From Diabrotica undecimpunctata (Eukaryota; Arthropoda; Insecta; Coleoptera; Chrysomelidae): a stretch of DNA of 64,000 bases. How positions within the stretch are numbered: position 1 is the first letter of the stretch; every line of letters starts with the position of its first letter. The notes under the pieces were generated by a model, which saw only the letters and a program-made list of their open reading frames with translations, searched no databases and had not been told where the DNA came from. Both the position numbers and the translations under genes were made by a program. Of the stretch, positions 12,095 through 23,547 are shown in pieces. The DNA is taken from the NCBI RefSeq assembly GCF_040954645.1, contig NC_092811.1, positions 83,771,063 through 83,835,062 of the forward strand. The letters run 5' to 3'.

Positions 12095-13617
12095 ATGAAT
12101 AGTAGCAGAACAAAACGAATTTTGGAAGCAGCAAATGCGATCAATAATTCAGACGATCTCGGTAAGAATTTTAGTGATTAAAATTAGGGCTAAATTATTT
12201 TCACGTGGCACGTCCTTCAATACGTTTATAACGAATGTTACAAATATCAAATAAGTTTGAAATATTATATAAATTATTGCTTATTTGATGAAATAAACTA
12301 TAAGTGCATTAAAAAATCAACACATATTGCTTTCCACGAGAAAACATATTTATATACTTTCCAGTTATAATAAAAAAATAGTATAAGTAACGGAAAATAC
12401 TTTTTTTATAGAATTAATTGACGACTCTTTGGAAGATCCAACTTATGAGCACGTTAATTATGAGTCACGAGAAGACAGCGATTATTCTGACTTTTCTTTG
12501 ACCTCTCAGGAACAAACAATTAAAGAAGACAATCCAGAAGAAGACGCCCTTGACAGTGATCATGAAAATAATTATTTCCCAATTGGTGTGCATCTATGGG
12601 AAAACACATGAAGTTTGAATTCACAGGTCAACACGCTATCGATGTACCTATAGTATTTAGCTGCACTTTCAGACTTTACTCCAATGGATTGTTTTGAAGT
12701 GTTTCTAAAGTGTAAAATTTAAGATGAAATGCTTTTTCAAACCAACCCATTTGCGATTCAAGTTTTAGATAGCAATAAAGATGTAACTACTTGTTCATCC
12801 TAATTACATAAATGGAAACCTACACGTAAAGAAGAACTAAAAGTTTTCCTTAAAATACTGGCGTACATGGGAATTGTTAGAATGCATACATAGTATTAGT
12901 CATTATTGGTCTACTAAACCCATGTTTCGTATAAATGTAATTTCTAACACAATGAGTCGAAACAGGTTTAGCGACAAAGAAAAGTGCCCTAAAGGGTACT
13001 TTAAAAAGGGTGCTTTATACGATTCAGTTGCTCATTAACATACATATTTCTTGAAAACTGCCAAAAAGTATACATAGCTGGTCAAACGTTTTGTATCGAC
13101 GAAACATTATTACCATTTAGAGGCCGTTTAGTTAAGAAACAATATATTTCCCAAAAAACACACAAATATGGAACAAAACTGTTCAAATTGTGTTGTTCAA
13201 ACGGATATACCTGGAATATCTGAGTGTATGTGACGGACCTGGATAAAAGTAGCGTAAGATAGACGGGGTTGGAAACATGAGGAAGAGGCTTCTGTTCAGC
13301 AGTGGCTTTCGACGCTGGATGATGATGATGATAATGATCCGAGTGTATGCAGGACGAGAAGCCGACGCGAGCTGTTCAGTTCCAACTAAGGTACTAGTCA
13401 ATTTATCAGATAAATTATTGAATGCTGGCCGTATTGTTGTAACTGACAATTTTTATACAAGCATTGAGTTGGCAAATATTCTGCTGAATAAAAAAACTCA
13501 TTTGTTAGGCCCACTTAGATCGAATAGACGTGGAAATCCAAAAGATGTTGTTTCCAAGAAATTAAAAAAGAGCAATTATTACGATGAAAAAAGTGATTAC
13601 TTATTGTGTGGATTGTG
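12095..13617 (+). pseudogene. piggyBac transposase, intron-containing, decayed
   Basis: Exon 1 (12095-12161) encodes MNSSRTKRILEAANAINN and ends at GTAAGA. Exon 2 starts at 12412 with an acidic stretch (ELIDDSLEDPT, REDSDYSDFS), normal for piggyBac N-termini. After a frameshift near 12600 the DDE region appears in pieces: FTPMDCFEVF, HYWSTKPMF, LPFRGRLVKKQY and KLFKLCCSNGYTWNI. Then LLNAGRIVVTDNFYTSIELA and GPLRSNRRGNP. The C-terminal cysteine domain is missing. A LINE tail splits the DDE domain. Confidence 0.85.
13231..13340 (+). mobile_element. 110-bp RTE LINE 3' tail inserted in the piggyBac gene
   Basis: Flanked by the 9-bp direct repeat GAGTGTATG (13222-13230 and 13341-13349). It contains the CTGTTCAGCAGTGG motif and a GATGATGATGATGATAATGAT tail seen at other RTE 3' ends in this window. 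It is a very short 5'-truncated insertion. Confidence 0.85.
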
Positions 13618-14261
13618 ACGGGAGCCACATTTCTGCTTGGAATGTTTTACTAAATATCATTAAAAGTAAACTTTCCATGTTATAAGATTTATAATTATAA
13701 ATAAATTTAGTTTAACTATTAAAAAATATTTTCTTTTTTTTGCTTAATTAATACCTATCAGCAAAGAAATATTATGAAAGATTGACTTATTTTACGTTTT
13801 ATGCTTTATTTTATGTTTTCCATTACACATAGATTTAGTTGATCTTTTAGATATTTATCTTTTCTTTTGGTAAATAAATATTAGCAGTAAGCAATGTAAG
13901 TTTCATAATGCAAAGGGCCATAACGGCCATTTGAAATGATTATTGAAATGATTAAACTGTATGAAATAGCTGTCACCTGGACTGTGAGAACCGAAATTTG
14001 TAATGGCCTACGTTGGTCACTGATGACCGCCATGGCCCTGATGGTAAGTTTAGTGTCGGTCACTAATGACCGCCATGGCGCTCAACGTGTTAAGATGATT
14101 ACACCCGGAGAGCAACATAATCCAGCCAGAGGGCCTCTAGCTCGAGGGATGGATGTTGCTCGATGGGCTTAATCATCCGGTAACACCAGTGGTACATACA
14201 ACATTTTATTTTTTACTTCATATAATATAAAAACTAAAACTGAGGCGTTTTTACTTTTTAT

Positions 14262-14640
14262 CGGGAAATGATAGAACAAGGTTTGAAATTAAATTTAGGT
14301 TCTTGGTGAATACAAAAATAATGTTTTTTAATTGTGTTTTGAGCCTTAAAAATCGTAATTGTGCGTTTTCTTCAGTATTTAATTATTTATAACTCGAAAA
14401 CTATCAAGTATACAGAAAAATTACAAGAGAACTATTTTGTTCAAAATGTTCCAAAAAATTAAAAAACAATTGTCTGGTCCGAAAATTTTGATTGTTACAT
14501 TTTGTTTAAAAAAATTTGAACAACTTTTTGCCTCGGCGACCTCTCGAACCTTATTATGGGGTATCTCCTGAAAGTGATTATGCAAAAAAATCTAATGCGA
14601 ATATTTTTCTGAACGAACCCGAGCTTTTTGCCTTGTCTAT
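14262..14640 (-). repeat. Dispersed unclassified repeat, copy 1
   Basis: The reverse complement of 14524-14640 matches 16610-16760 and 22470-22605 (AAAGCTCGGGT, GCATAATCA, ATAAGGTTC, AAGTCG). The 14262-14520 part matches 38674-38830 (TTATAACTCGAA, ACGATCAAG, CAGAAAAATTACAA). No ORF. It appears to be one longer repeat family seen in pieces. Confidence 0.6.
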
Positions 14641-15021
14641 AATAGGTTAATTTACGTATTTATTTTTTATATTTTCTAAATTCATTTCTTAAAATTATTT
14701 ATTCGCGGAATTTTCCTTGATCTGACGATTGAAACAACCGTTAGATAATAGTACATGATGTTCTTTGCTCTATAATTTATTCAATGTTGTATTTGTTTTA
14801 ATAATTTATGCGAAACACTCCTATGTAAATTTATAATAAATATGTTCATCAGATATTCTCATGAACATTTGATTAAATTGAAAATAGCTTATTTGAATAC
14901 GAGGGGTTATTACGAGTTGCAGTTCTATTTTACCAAAAAAACTTTATATCTAAAACCAGTACCATGTTTCTATTGCTGTATAATATTATCCAAAATATAT
15001 AATATATATCCAGAATAGAAT

Positions 15022-16371
15022 GTCCATTGCATAAAAAGGGGGATCAACTGGAGTGTAAGAACTATAGAGGCATTACTCTGTTAGCATCTGCGTATAAGAT
15101 CTTCGGCAATGTATTATCTGAAAGACTTAAACATTTTACAAAGGATATTGTTGGTCAATATCAATGCGGATTTACTGCTGGAAAGTCAACTACACATCAA
15201 ATTCAAGCACATAGGCAGATTCTAGAAAAGTCCCTAGAATATAACATAGAGACACACCATCTCTTCATTGACTTCAAAGCAGCCTATGACAGTGTGAAAA
15301 GAACTGCATTATATAATGCAATGATAGACTTTGGGATCCCACCTAAGTTAGTTAAGTTGACCCACCTAACAATGCAAAACGTAAGCTCATGCGTTAGAAT
15401 TGAAGGAGAAAACTCTACGTTCTTTGACATTAATAATGGTCTAAGACAGGGAGACGCGTTGGCGTGTCTGCTCTTTAATATTGCCTTGGAAAAGGCAATC
15501 AGACAATTAAATATTAGAATGAATGGAACTATTTTTAATAGATCGACGCAAATTCTCGCATTCGCTGACGATATAGTTATAGTGGGCAGAAGTATGAGAG
15601 ACATGGTGCAGTGTTTTACAAGGCTTGCGGACGCAGCAAGTGAATTAGGACTTGTGGTAAACGAAGGAAAAAACCAAATATATGTTGGTTTCTAAAAACC
15701 CTCGAAATATCCAACAAAGAATTCAAATTAACAACCATACCTTTGAGCAAGTCAAAGAATTTACATATCTTGGATCGCTAGTAAACGCAACAAACACGAC
15801 AAGCGACGAAATAAAAAGACGCATAGCAATAGCAAACAGAACTGTTCACGGCCTCCAGAGACATTTAAAAAATAAAAATATAAAACGTGCACTAAAGCTT
15901 AATATATACAGGACTTTAATAAGACCAGTTTTGATATATGGGGCTGAAACGTGGATCTTATCTCAAAATGATAAAAGACTTCTTGGTATTTTTGAGAGAA
16001 AAATTCTTAGAAAGATTTTTGGGGCCGTAAATGAAAATGGGCTATGGCGTCGAAGATACAACTTTGAACTGTATCAGTTATACACCGATCCAGATATTGT
16101 GAAATTCGTTAAAGTGCAGAGACTTAGATGGGCTGGACACATTGCTAGGATGTCATATCACGAATACATGAAGAGATTAACATTTTCACAACCAGAGGGC
16201 ACAAGAAGCAGAGGACGACCACGAATGAGATGGATTGATGATGTGGAAGAAGACCTACAGATTCTAGGGGTTAGAAGATGGAGGGAAGTTGCCAGGAATC
16301 GACAGGAGTGGCGACTTCTTTGTCAGCAGGCCAAGATCCACAACGGATTGTCGAGCCACTTATGATGATGA
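15022..16371 (+). mobile_element. 5'-truncated RTE LINE with 13-bp target duplication
   Basis: Bounded by the direct repeat TCCAGAATAGAAT (15009-15021 and 16372-16384). Reverse transcriptase motifs: HKKGDQLECKNYRGI, QCGFTAGKST, LFIDFKAAYDSV, NGLRQGDALACLLFN and FADDIVIVG. The C-terminal region has YLGSLVNATN, LIYGAETW, RLRWAGHIARM and GRPRMRWIDD. A one-base frameshift near 15675 splits it into two frames (15027-15695 and 15682-16365). The ATGATGATGA tail is typical of RTE. The endonuclease is missing through 5' truncation. Confidence 0.92.
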
Positions 16372-16539
16372 TCCAGAATAGAATTGAATATGGTACACCA
16401 AATAAACTCCCGCGGATCAACTGAGAACATGATGCATTTATACTATTAACTATTTATTTGTTGATTGAACATACCATATAAATATAATCATGCGGACAAC
16501 ATACACCCAACTATCAGATAGCCTCACCACAACTAGCTC

Positions 16540-16828
16540 ATCAAACTTTGATATGTGTGTTACCCAAAAGATGCTTGATAAAGTCTGTCTTGGCACGTTG
16601 TGGGCGCATTGAAATGCCTGACCTAGTTAAGGCGAAAGCTCGGGTCATATTTTTACATAATCACTTTCGTAAGACACCCCAGAATAAGGTTCAAGAAGTC
16701 GACTATGCGAAAAGTGGTCCTAATTTATTTAAACAACTGTTTTTAAACAAATTGTAAAAATCAACTTTTTCGGCTTTTTTTTAAGCAAAATTTATTTTAT
16801 GTTTTTTGGATCATTCTGATCACGAAAT
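16540..16828 (+). repeat. Dispersed unclassified repeat, copy 2
   Basis: Shares AAAGCTCGGGT, ACATAATCACTTTCG, AATAAGGTTCA and AAGTCG with 22470-22605. Its TTTAAACAAATTGTAA and CTTTTTCGG part matches 38270-38350. Interrupted on its right by the RTE element at 16829. Confidence 0.6.
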
Positions 16829-19315
16829 AACGTAGATGATAAAATAAGACTGCCTAACATCAGAATAGGAACCTGGAATGTTCAGAGCATGTTTCAGTCT
16901 GGTAAAATGCACAATGTTATTCAAGAAATGAACAGGTTGAATATCGATATACTGGGTATCAGTGAAGCCAGATAGCCCAACTCAGGTTGTTTTTCAACAG
17001 ACGAACCCACAATATATTATTCCGGTAGCGGGAATAATCAACACAGACACGGTGTGGCAGTAATAGTCAATAAAAAAATCTAATAGAGCGGTGGAATGCT
17101 ATTTCCCTATCTCAGAAAGGGTAATGGTACTGAAGTTGGTGACATCTCATGCCAAAATGAATTTGATACAAGTTTATGCTCCTACGGCGAATGCCGACGA
17201 AGAAGAAGTGGAATTATTTTACCGAGATATCGAAGAGGCACTTAGAATAACGAAAACAAGAGAAATCACGATAGTCCTAGGTGATCTCAATGCAAAGATT
17301 GGAAAGGAACAAAGCGGAAAGTATATAGGAAACTATGGTCTGGGAAATCGAAACGAGAGAGGAGACCGTCTGTTACAATTCTGTCAAGAGCAGAACTTGA
17401 TTATTACAAACACATTTTTCAAGTTACCAAACAGACGATTGTATACATGGCGTTCGCCCGCAGATACATCGGAGAAAGTAGTCAGGAACCAGATAGACTA
17501 CATTATGATCAATGGAAGATACCGTAATGCTTTTAGAGCCGTGAAAGCATATTCTGGATCAGACGTGGCCTCAGATCACAATCCACTTATCGCGAAGATT
17601 ACACTTACCCTTAAAATTTTTAAAAGATATCAAATAATCCCTACAATAGAGACAAGAAAACTTAAAGAACCTAAAGTAAAAGAATGCCTCCAACATGAAC
17701 TACATGTGAACTGCAGCAAATTGAACACAAACACCAATGATATTGACGAGTACTGGGATCGACTAAAACATTGTCTACTGGAACCCTGTAAAGAAATACT
17801 AAAGACTTCCGCAAGAAGAAAAGAAGACTGGATGAATGACGAGATACTCAATATGATGGAACAATGGAGACAATTTAAAAACAAAGATAACAACAGATCA
17901 GGAAGATGATAAAGCAGGCAAAAGAAAAATACTTTGAAGAGAAATGCAAAGAGATCGAAGACCTTCAAAATAAATATGATCTGTTTTCCTACACAAGAGT
18001 GGTTAACGTCGATTTTTATTTGTCTCTCCAAAAAGAAAAACGCACGAGAATGCAGCGATTACCGCACCATTAGCTTGATGTCTCATGTGCTAAAGTTACT
18101 ACTAAAAGTCATCTATAACCGAATATATCACAAACTGGACATAGACGTTAATGATACACAATTTGGTTTTCGCAAAGGCCTAGGAACGCGTGAAGCTCTT
18201 TTTTCACTTAATATACTACTTTTTTCACTATATACGTTTTATTGACTATAATAAAGCATTCGATAAAGTACGACATAAACAATTAATGAATGTCCTGAAA
18301 TCAAAGAAGATTGACTACAACGACCTCAGGATCATATCAAATTTATACTACAAACAGCGAGCAAAAGTACGTGTTAACGAACAGCTGTCAGAAGAAATTG
18401 AAATAAGATGTGGAGTGAGACAGGGATGCGTATTGTTGCCAATTCTTTTTAATGCCTACTCCGAAGAGATCCTGAAAAACGCTCTTGAGGGTGAAACAGC
18501 TGGAATAAAGGTAAATGAAGTTACCCTTAACAACATTAGATATGCGGACGACACTGTGATCTGAGCCGAAAATATTAAAGATCTTCAGAGACTGGTGACC
18601 AGAATAGCGGAGTATGGAAAAGAGTATGGTCTAACAATGAATGTCAAGAAGACGAAATTTATGAGAATATTGAAAACTCAAAGAAATAACGAGAATCTTC
18701 TAATAAACGGAACCAACGTCGAACAAGTGGACAAATATGCATATCTGGGAACAATGGTTAACTCCACAAATGATTATACTCAGGAGATCAAAATCAGAAA
18801 GAAAAGGCTAGAGCAAATTTCAACAAAATGAGAAGAGTGCTGTGTACAAGGGATTTAAAATTGGAACTAAGAGTTAGGTTGCCGAGGTGCTATGTTTTTT
18901 CGAGTTTATTTTATGGAATGGAATCTTGGACCTTGAATGTGATATCAATGAAAAAACTGGAATCATTCGAGCTGTGGATATATAGAAGAATTCTGAAAAT
19001 ATCGTGGACAGAACACATCACAAACAAAGAGGTTCTGAGAAGGATGAATAAAGAAATAGAAGTTTTAAAAATAAATTAAACAAGAAAATTGGAATATCTC
19101 GGACATATTACACGTGGAGAGAAATACACCTTGCTCCAACTGATTATGCAGGGAAAGATCCAAGGAAAGAGAAGCATAGGAAGGCGTAGAATGTCATGGC
19201 TGCGCAACCTGAGAGAGTGGTACGGATGTACATCAAATGAACTTTTCAGATCAGCCGTTTTCAATAGCTATGATGACTGCCGACCTCCGCCGCGGATATG
19301 GCACTTGAAGAAGAA
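16829..19315 (+). mobile_element. RTE LINE with endonuclease and reverse transcriptase, internally deleted
   Basis: Flanked by GATCAC[G/A]AAAT (16818-16828 and 19316-19326, one mismatch). The endonuclease has IRIGTWNVQSM, ILGISEA followed by an in-frame TAG, IQVYAPTANADEEE, VLGDLNAKIGK, RNQIDYIMIN and SDHNPLIAK. The reverse transcriptase has CSDYRTISLMSH, FGFRKGLGTREA, DYNKAFDKVRH, GVRQGCVLLPILFN and the catalytic IRYADDTVI, followed by a TGA. The C-terminus has YAYLGTMVN, ESWTLNVI, KLEYLGHI and GRRRMSWLRN. About 100 residues between the two domains are deleted (near 17910-17990). It ends GGCACTTGAAGAAGAA, this family's GAA-type tail. Confidence 0.9.
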
Positions 19316-19329
19316 GATCACAAAATGTT

Positions 19330-20290
19330 TCGAAAGATCTTTGAAGTTTTCTATTGTATGCGCCAAACTCTGTTCTTAAGATTGCCCCAGATTAAGAAAT
19401 GCATAAGAGTAATATCAAGCGACCTTGGAGATCGCGGTTCGTTTTCACATCTACCGATCAGTCCAGTAAAATGTTGGTTTAATAAAGCTCGACCAAAATG
19501 CGTAGGGACGCCGTCCTATTGCAAACTAATGTTTGGTCCTTCGAATCCGTCATTTTTATCCCAAGTTATACGTAATTCTTATAAAAGCTCCCAGTACTTT
19601 CCCAAATTAACGGATCCGTCCAAAAAAAGGCAGAAAAGCAAAAACCCAAAAATTTATCGATAATTAATAACCCCGACCATAATAGCAGGTGAATTCACTT
19701 GATTTTCCATGATTTCGTTAGGATGAGCATGGGTCCAATAAACGAAGTTGTGCTGATTTTCCCTGTCATTAACCTTGAATTGTACTTCGTCACTCTAGAA
19801 GATTTTTTTCTCGAAAAAAGGTTCGGCTGCTTTTATGATTCGGTACTACTCGCAAAAATCGATGCGCGTCTGAAAATCTTGCAGTTTCTGATTCTGTAGC
19901 AAATGAAGATGGTAACAGCAAACCGATCTCTGTTAGAATCCTTCGAAGCGTGCGAGATGGTATGGCAAGCTTTAACGATGACAGTTTGACGAAGAGGTTT
20001 TCAACGAATTGTTGCGCGATTGCCACGGCATTCTCATTTGTATTCAGAGAAAGCGATCAGTTGCTACGCTTTACATCTTCAAAAATACCGGTCAGTTCAA
20101 ACTTTTTGGCTAAAACCAGCATGTAACTGAGATTCGAAAAACGTGCATTAGGCAATCTTTCTATAAAATATTGTTCAATAGTTTCGTAACCGCCGCGATC
20201 CTGACAGTAAAACTGTTTTAACAAAAACACACGTAGTTCTAACGTAAACTTAACGCTTACGTCCCCTGTTATTTCACTAGAAATACAACG
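19330..20290 (-). pseudogene. Tc1/mariner-like transposase relic
   Basis: On the minus strand, N-terminal text reads LELRVFLLKQFYCQD, then AKKFELTGIFEDVKRSN, the ORF piece AIPSRTLRRILTEIGL, and DDE-domain text YWTHAHPNEIMENQV. This is followed by QDGVPTHFGRALLNQHF, PRSPRSLDITLMHF and WGNLKNRVWR. These match, in order, the helix-turn-helix and DDE blocks of insect mariner-type transposases. The final catalytic block reads RSLDIT where PDLTPLD is usual, which keeps one Asp. Several stops and frameshifts. The RTE at 16829-19315 abuts its C-terminus and probably inserted in this element. Confidence 0.7.
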
Positions 20291-20455
20291 ACTTAACGTA
20301 CGAAAAAATTAACACTAAAAAATGCATTGTCATACTGAATTATGCCTAGTCGTCGACCGTGTTGCTATTGGCAGGCACGTTGAACGTGACAGAAAGCGGT
20401 GGAATTCGCGCATGCGTCCCTTCGAGGAAGCTGACTTATCCCCACATTGTTTTAA

Positions 20456-21079
20456 TCATCATCATCATTGATGCTACAGCCCTATAAAAGAGCCTCGACC
20501 TTACCTTACCTTAAGTCTATTACGCCAGTCAGTTCTGTCCATTGCATACTGTTGCCAGTTTGCTGCGTCTATTTTTCTCCTATCCTCATCTACACCATCC
20601 CTCCATCTGAGTTTTGGCCTACCCTTACTTCTACTTCCCACAGGTTGTGACATAAAGATTCTTCTAGGTGGGTTGTTCTGCTGTGATCTTGCCAGGTGTC
20701 CTGCCCATCTTAGTCTTCCTATTTTTATAAGAGATACTACGTCTTTACCACCAAATATATGTTTATATCTGTGATATATCTCGTAGTTGTACCTCCTTCT
20801 CCAAACACCATTTTCACAGATGCCACCGAATATTCTTCTCAGGATCCTTCGTTCAAATATAAGCAGGAGGTTTTCATCTGCCTTGGAAATGGTCCATGTC
20901 TCCTATCCATATGTCAACACTGGTTGTATAAGGGTTTTGTATATGGTTATTTTTGTTTTTTTTTGGCTTATTCCCCTATAGTTTCTACATTCCAATTGAT
21001 CACCCTTTTTGTGTAGCGGGCAAACGATCCCAATACACCACTTTTCCGTGATTTGTTCCTCATTCAGGCTCTCGGTATG

Positions 21080-21169
<90 letters not shown>

Positions 21170-22228
21170 TAGTCAGAGTAGCACCTCCACATTTAATGAG
21201 TTCCGCGGGTATACCAGTACTTCCTGGAGATTTATTATTTTTTAGGTATTTTATTGCATCCCGTACTTCTTTAATTGATGGAGGCTTCAATGGGGTATTG
21301 TAGCTTGCTCCTGAGGGTGGTTGATTTGGATCTTCTACTTTGACAGTAAGCAGTCCTTTATAGTGTTCCACCCACCTTCTCAATACTTCTTTTTTTGTAT
21401 TGAGTATATGCCCCTCTTTATCCTTACATGGTCCTTACAATCTTTGGTTTAAATTCTTTTCTTGCATTATTTAGATTCTTATAGAATTTTTTTGTTTGAT
21501 TTTGCTTTTTTTATGCCTCAAATTCTTCCAATATTCTATTTTCATAAGTTCGCTTTTTTCTCCGATGGATGTACTTCTCTTCTCTTCTGAGATCTTTACA
21601 TTTTTGTTCTTTTTCTCGGGTTCTTCTTTGCTGCATCAGTTTGTATGCACTGTTATTTCTTCTTGTAATGTCCTCGCACTCGGCATCGAACCACTCATTA
21701 CGTGGTGGTGGTCTTTGCGGCCCTAGAATGTTATTTGCTGCGTCTTTAATATAATTTTTACACATTTCCCATTGTTCAGTAACTGTTAGATTCTCTTTAG
21801 TTTTGTATTTAGTTTAGATATAGTTTTGAAACCTTTCTATCGTTTGCGGGTTTTTGAGGAGTTTAATGTTAAGGCGCCTTGTTTTGGTACTTCTCTCCTT
21901 CTTCGCATTTGAGATTCTAGCCCGAATTCTTGTGCCAACTAGAAAATGATCTGAATCAATATTGGCACCTCGATAGGTGCGGACATCCCTAAGGTTGGAG
22001 AAGTGTCTACCATCTATGATCACATGATCAATTTGGTTGTTAGTTAATCCATCAGGCAAGGTCCCCCATATATATTTTTTGTGTAGAAAACATGTGCTTC
22101 CTACGATCATGTTCTTTGCTCGGTGTCCATTCGAATTAGTATTATTATGGAGACTATATTTACCAATGTGCGGTAAATATATTTCTTCCCTTTCGATTTT
22201 TGCGTTTAGATCACCGATTGTTTTAATA

Positions 22229-22230
<2 letters not shown>
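20456..22230 (-). mobile_element. RTE LINE, broken by a TA array and deletion
   Basis: Minus-strand pieces in order from the right. Endonuclease C-half: GDLNAKIE, MIVGSTCFLHKKYIWG, NNQIDHVIIDGR and SDHFLVGTRI (about 22215-21814). Linker: RPPPRNEWFDAECED, 21765-21511. RT start: RRWVEHYKGLL and NNKSPGSTGIPAELIKCGG, 21383-21170. Then a (TA)n array, HKKGDQLECRNYRGI (about 21030) and the C-terminus RILRRIFGG, RLRWAGHLARS and GRPKLRWRDGVDED (about 20840-20560). The 3' tail is ATGATGATGATTA-like. The central RT with the FADD box is lost. The 5' edge lies against another (TA)n array. Confidence 0.85.
21084..21166. repeat. (TA)n microsatellite inside the RTE reverse transcriptase
   Basis: An uninterrupted 83-bp TA run lies within the minus-strand reverse transcriptase frame after ATLTNH. 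Confidence 0.97.

Positions 22231-22279
<49 letters not shown>
22231..22279. repeat. (TA)n microsatellite at RTE 5' edge
   Basis: A 49-bp TA run directly abuts the truncated endonuclease end of the minus-strand RTE. Confidence 0.97.
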
Positions 22280-22280
<1 letters not shown>

Positions 22281-22464
22281 TAATATTCTAGAATATCTAT
22301 CTAGAAGGTCTATCCGAGTAACGTAAGTTTGACTAACGGATTAAGTCCGCATTAAAAGAAAAATCGACGAGCTACACACCGATGACAACTCTTCTTTTTA
22401 AATCTGTTGGGCAGCCTTTTTTATCTTGTCTTTTGTGTTTATTTTATTCTTACGATTGGGATCA

Positions 22465-22610
22465 AATACTGTTAGACAAGGTGAAAAGCTCGGGTTTATT
22501 CGGAAAAATATTTCCATTAGATATTTTTGCATAATCATCTTCGCGAGATACCCGAAATAAGGTTCATTAAGTCGCCCACCCGGAAAGTGGTCCAAAAAAC
22601 AGTGGCGGAA
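22465..22610 (+). repeat. Dispersed unclassified repeat, copy 3
   Basis: AAGCTCGGGTTTATTCGG, TTTTGCATAATCATCTTCG, ATAAGGTTCATTAAGTCG and AAAGTGGTCC match 16610-16700 and the reverse complement of 14524-14640. Confidence 0.6.
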
Positions 22611-22624
22611 GGCTGCTGCTATAA

Positions 22625-22800
22625 TTGAATTGTCCGCCGTATCCAGCAGCAGGAGTCCAGTGAACAGTGTAGTAAAGAGATCTGGAGGCTCGGAAGACTC
22701 ATACGGAAGCCTTCAAGAAAAGATAAGAGAGGATGAAGAGAGAGAGAGAGAGGAAAAAGGTGTAGTGAAAATCGACGCGGTTCAACCCGGAAGCCTGGTG
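22625..22800 (+). other. Exon-like open stretch ending at a splice donor
   Basis: An open, polar segment (SAVSSSRSPVNSV, SEDSYGSLQEKIRED, EEREREEKGV, KIDAVQPGSL) with higher GC than its surroundings stops exactly at GTGAGT (22799). A (TA)n array follows. It may be a fragment of a host exon carried by a repeat or a retroelement gag piece. Not identified. Confidence 0.3.
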
Positions 22801-22819
22801 AGTGATATTATATTATATG

Positions 22820-22822
<3 letters not shown>

Positions 22823-22884
<62 letters not shown>
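22823..22884. repeat. (TA)n microsatellite
   Basis: A 62-bp TA run, the last of the TA arrays in the 21-23 kb interval. Confidence 0.97.
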
Positions 22885-22887
<3 letters not shown>

Positions 22888-23065
22888 GATATTAAAAATT
22901 TACTTTGGATTAAATACAATTACTGATTTTATAAATTTCAAATAATATTGACAAACGAAACAATAAAAATAAATTCAGTTATTTATTTAGTATTGTCAAT
23001 ATAATCAATATTATATAGTTTTTTATTTAATAAATATCCCAATGATCTTGATTATTACAGACGCC

Positions 23066-23122
23066 AAATTTGTAAATCAGACGCTCAAATTTGGAGAATT
23101 TGAGCGTCTGATTTACAAATTT
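23066..23122. repeat. Perfect 26-bp hairpin upstream of the reductase promoter
   Basis: Arms 23066-23091 and 23097-23122 are exact reverse complements (AAATTTGTAAATCAGACGCT... against ...AGCGTCTGATTTACAAATTT) with a 5-nt loop, TGGAG. It lies 218 bp before the TATA box. Confidence 0.97.
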
Positions 23123-23339
23123 ACGAAACATGGAGAAGAACTTTAAGAACAAATTGATCAATTTTTTTAAAGTAAAACATTAGTTGAAATGCGAAAAAAG
23201 CATTAGTTATTAGTTGATTCGATAAATTAAACTCATAAGATATTTTTAAACACTGTCCGCCTCACTAATTGTCAATGTTCCCTTGTATATTTTCCAATCT
23301 CTATTTGCCATGACCTCTACTGTTTACCTCCTCAACCCT

Positions 23340-23402
23340 TATAAAATAGTAAATACTCGAGACACATCTGGATGATAACATTTACATTTTGTCCGTTTAA
23401 GA
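23340..23402 (+). promoter_or_regulatory. Aldo-keto reductase core promoter and short 5' UTR
   Basis: TATAAAA lies at 23340-23346, about 60 bp before the ATG. A start site about 30 bp downstream (near 23370, in CACATCTGGATG) would leave a 5' UTR of about 33 nt. No promoter-like GC island is present. The box and spacing are seen; the exact start site is inferred. Confidence 0.6.
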
Positions 23403-23547
23403 ATGATTTGCAAACTTAAAGTAAACTTTTTTACGGTCCTATTTTGGGCGTCAGTATTTTTTGCAAATAATCAACCTAGTTGTGCAGTTTTATCAAAAGA
23501 TTTAAAGGCCGTTTTACCTAATGGAGATCAAATGCCATTGATTGGAT
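23403..23547 (+). CDS. Aldo-keto reductase exon 1 (signal segment and first strand)
   Basis: Encodes residues 1-48 plus one base of codon 49. It ends at a consensus donor (GTAAGT). It carries the hydrophobic leader and the LPNGDQMPLIG start of the barrel. The next intron is 12,977 bp and contains most of the retroelements in the window. Confidence 0.9.

Larger units (their letters stand above)
11709..14089 (+). mobile_element. piggyBac-like transposon flanked by TTAA
   Basis: TTAA at 11705-11708 and 14090-14093 flank inverted ends CACGTTGAGC[C/G]CCATGG. Subterminal palindromes GGTCACTAATGACC occur near both ends (about 11863 and 14060, with a GGTCACTGATGACC variant near 14014). TTAA duplication is diagnostic for the piggyBac superfamily. 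Length 2,381 bp, including a 110-bp LINE-tail insertion. Confidence 0.92.
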
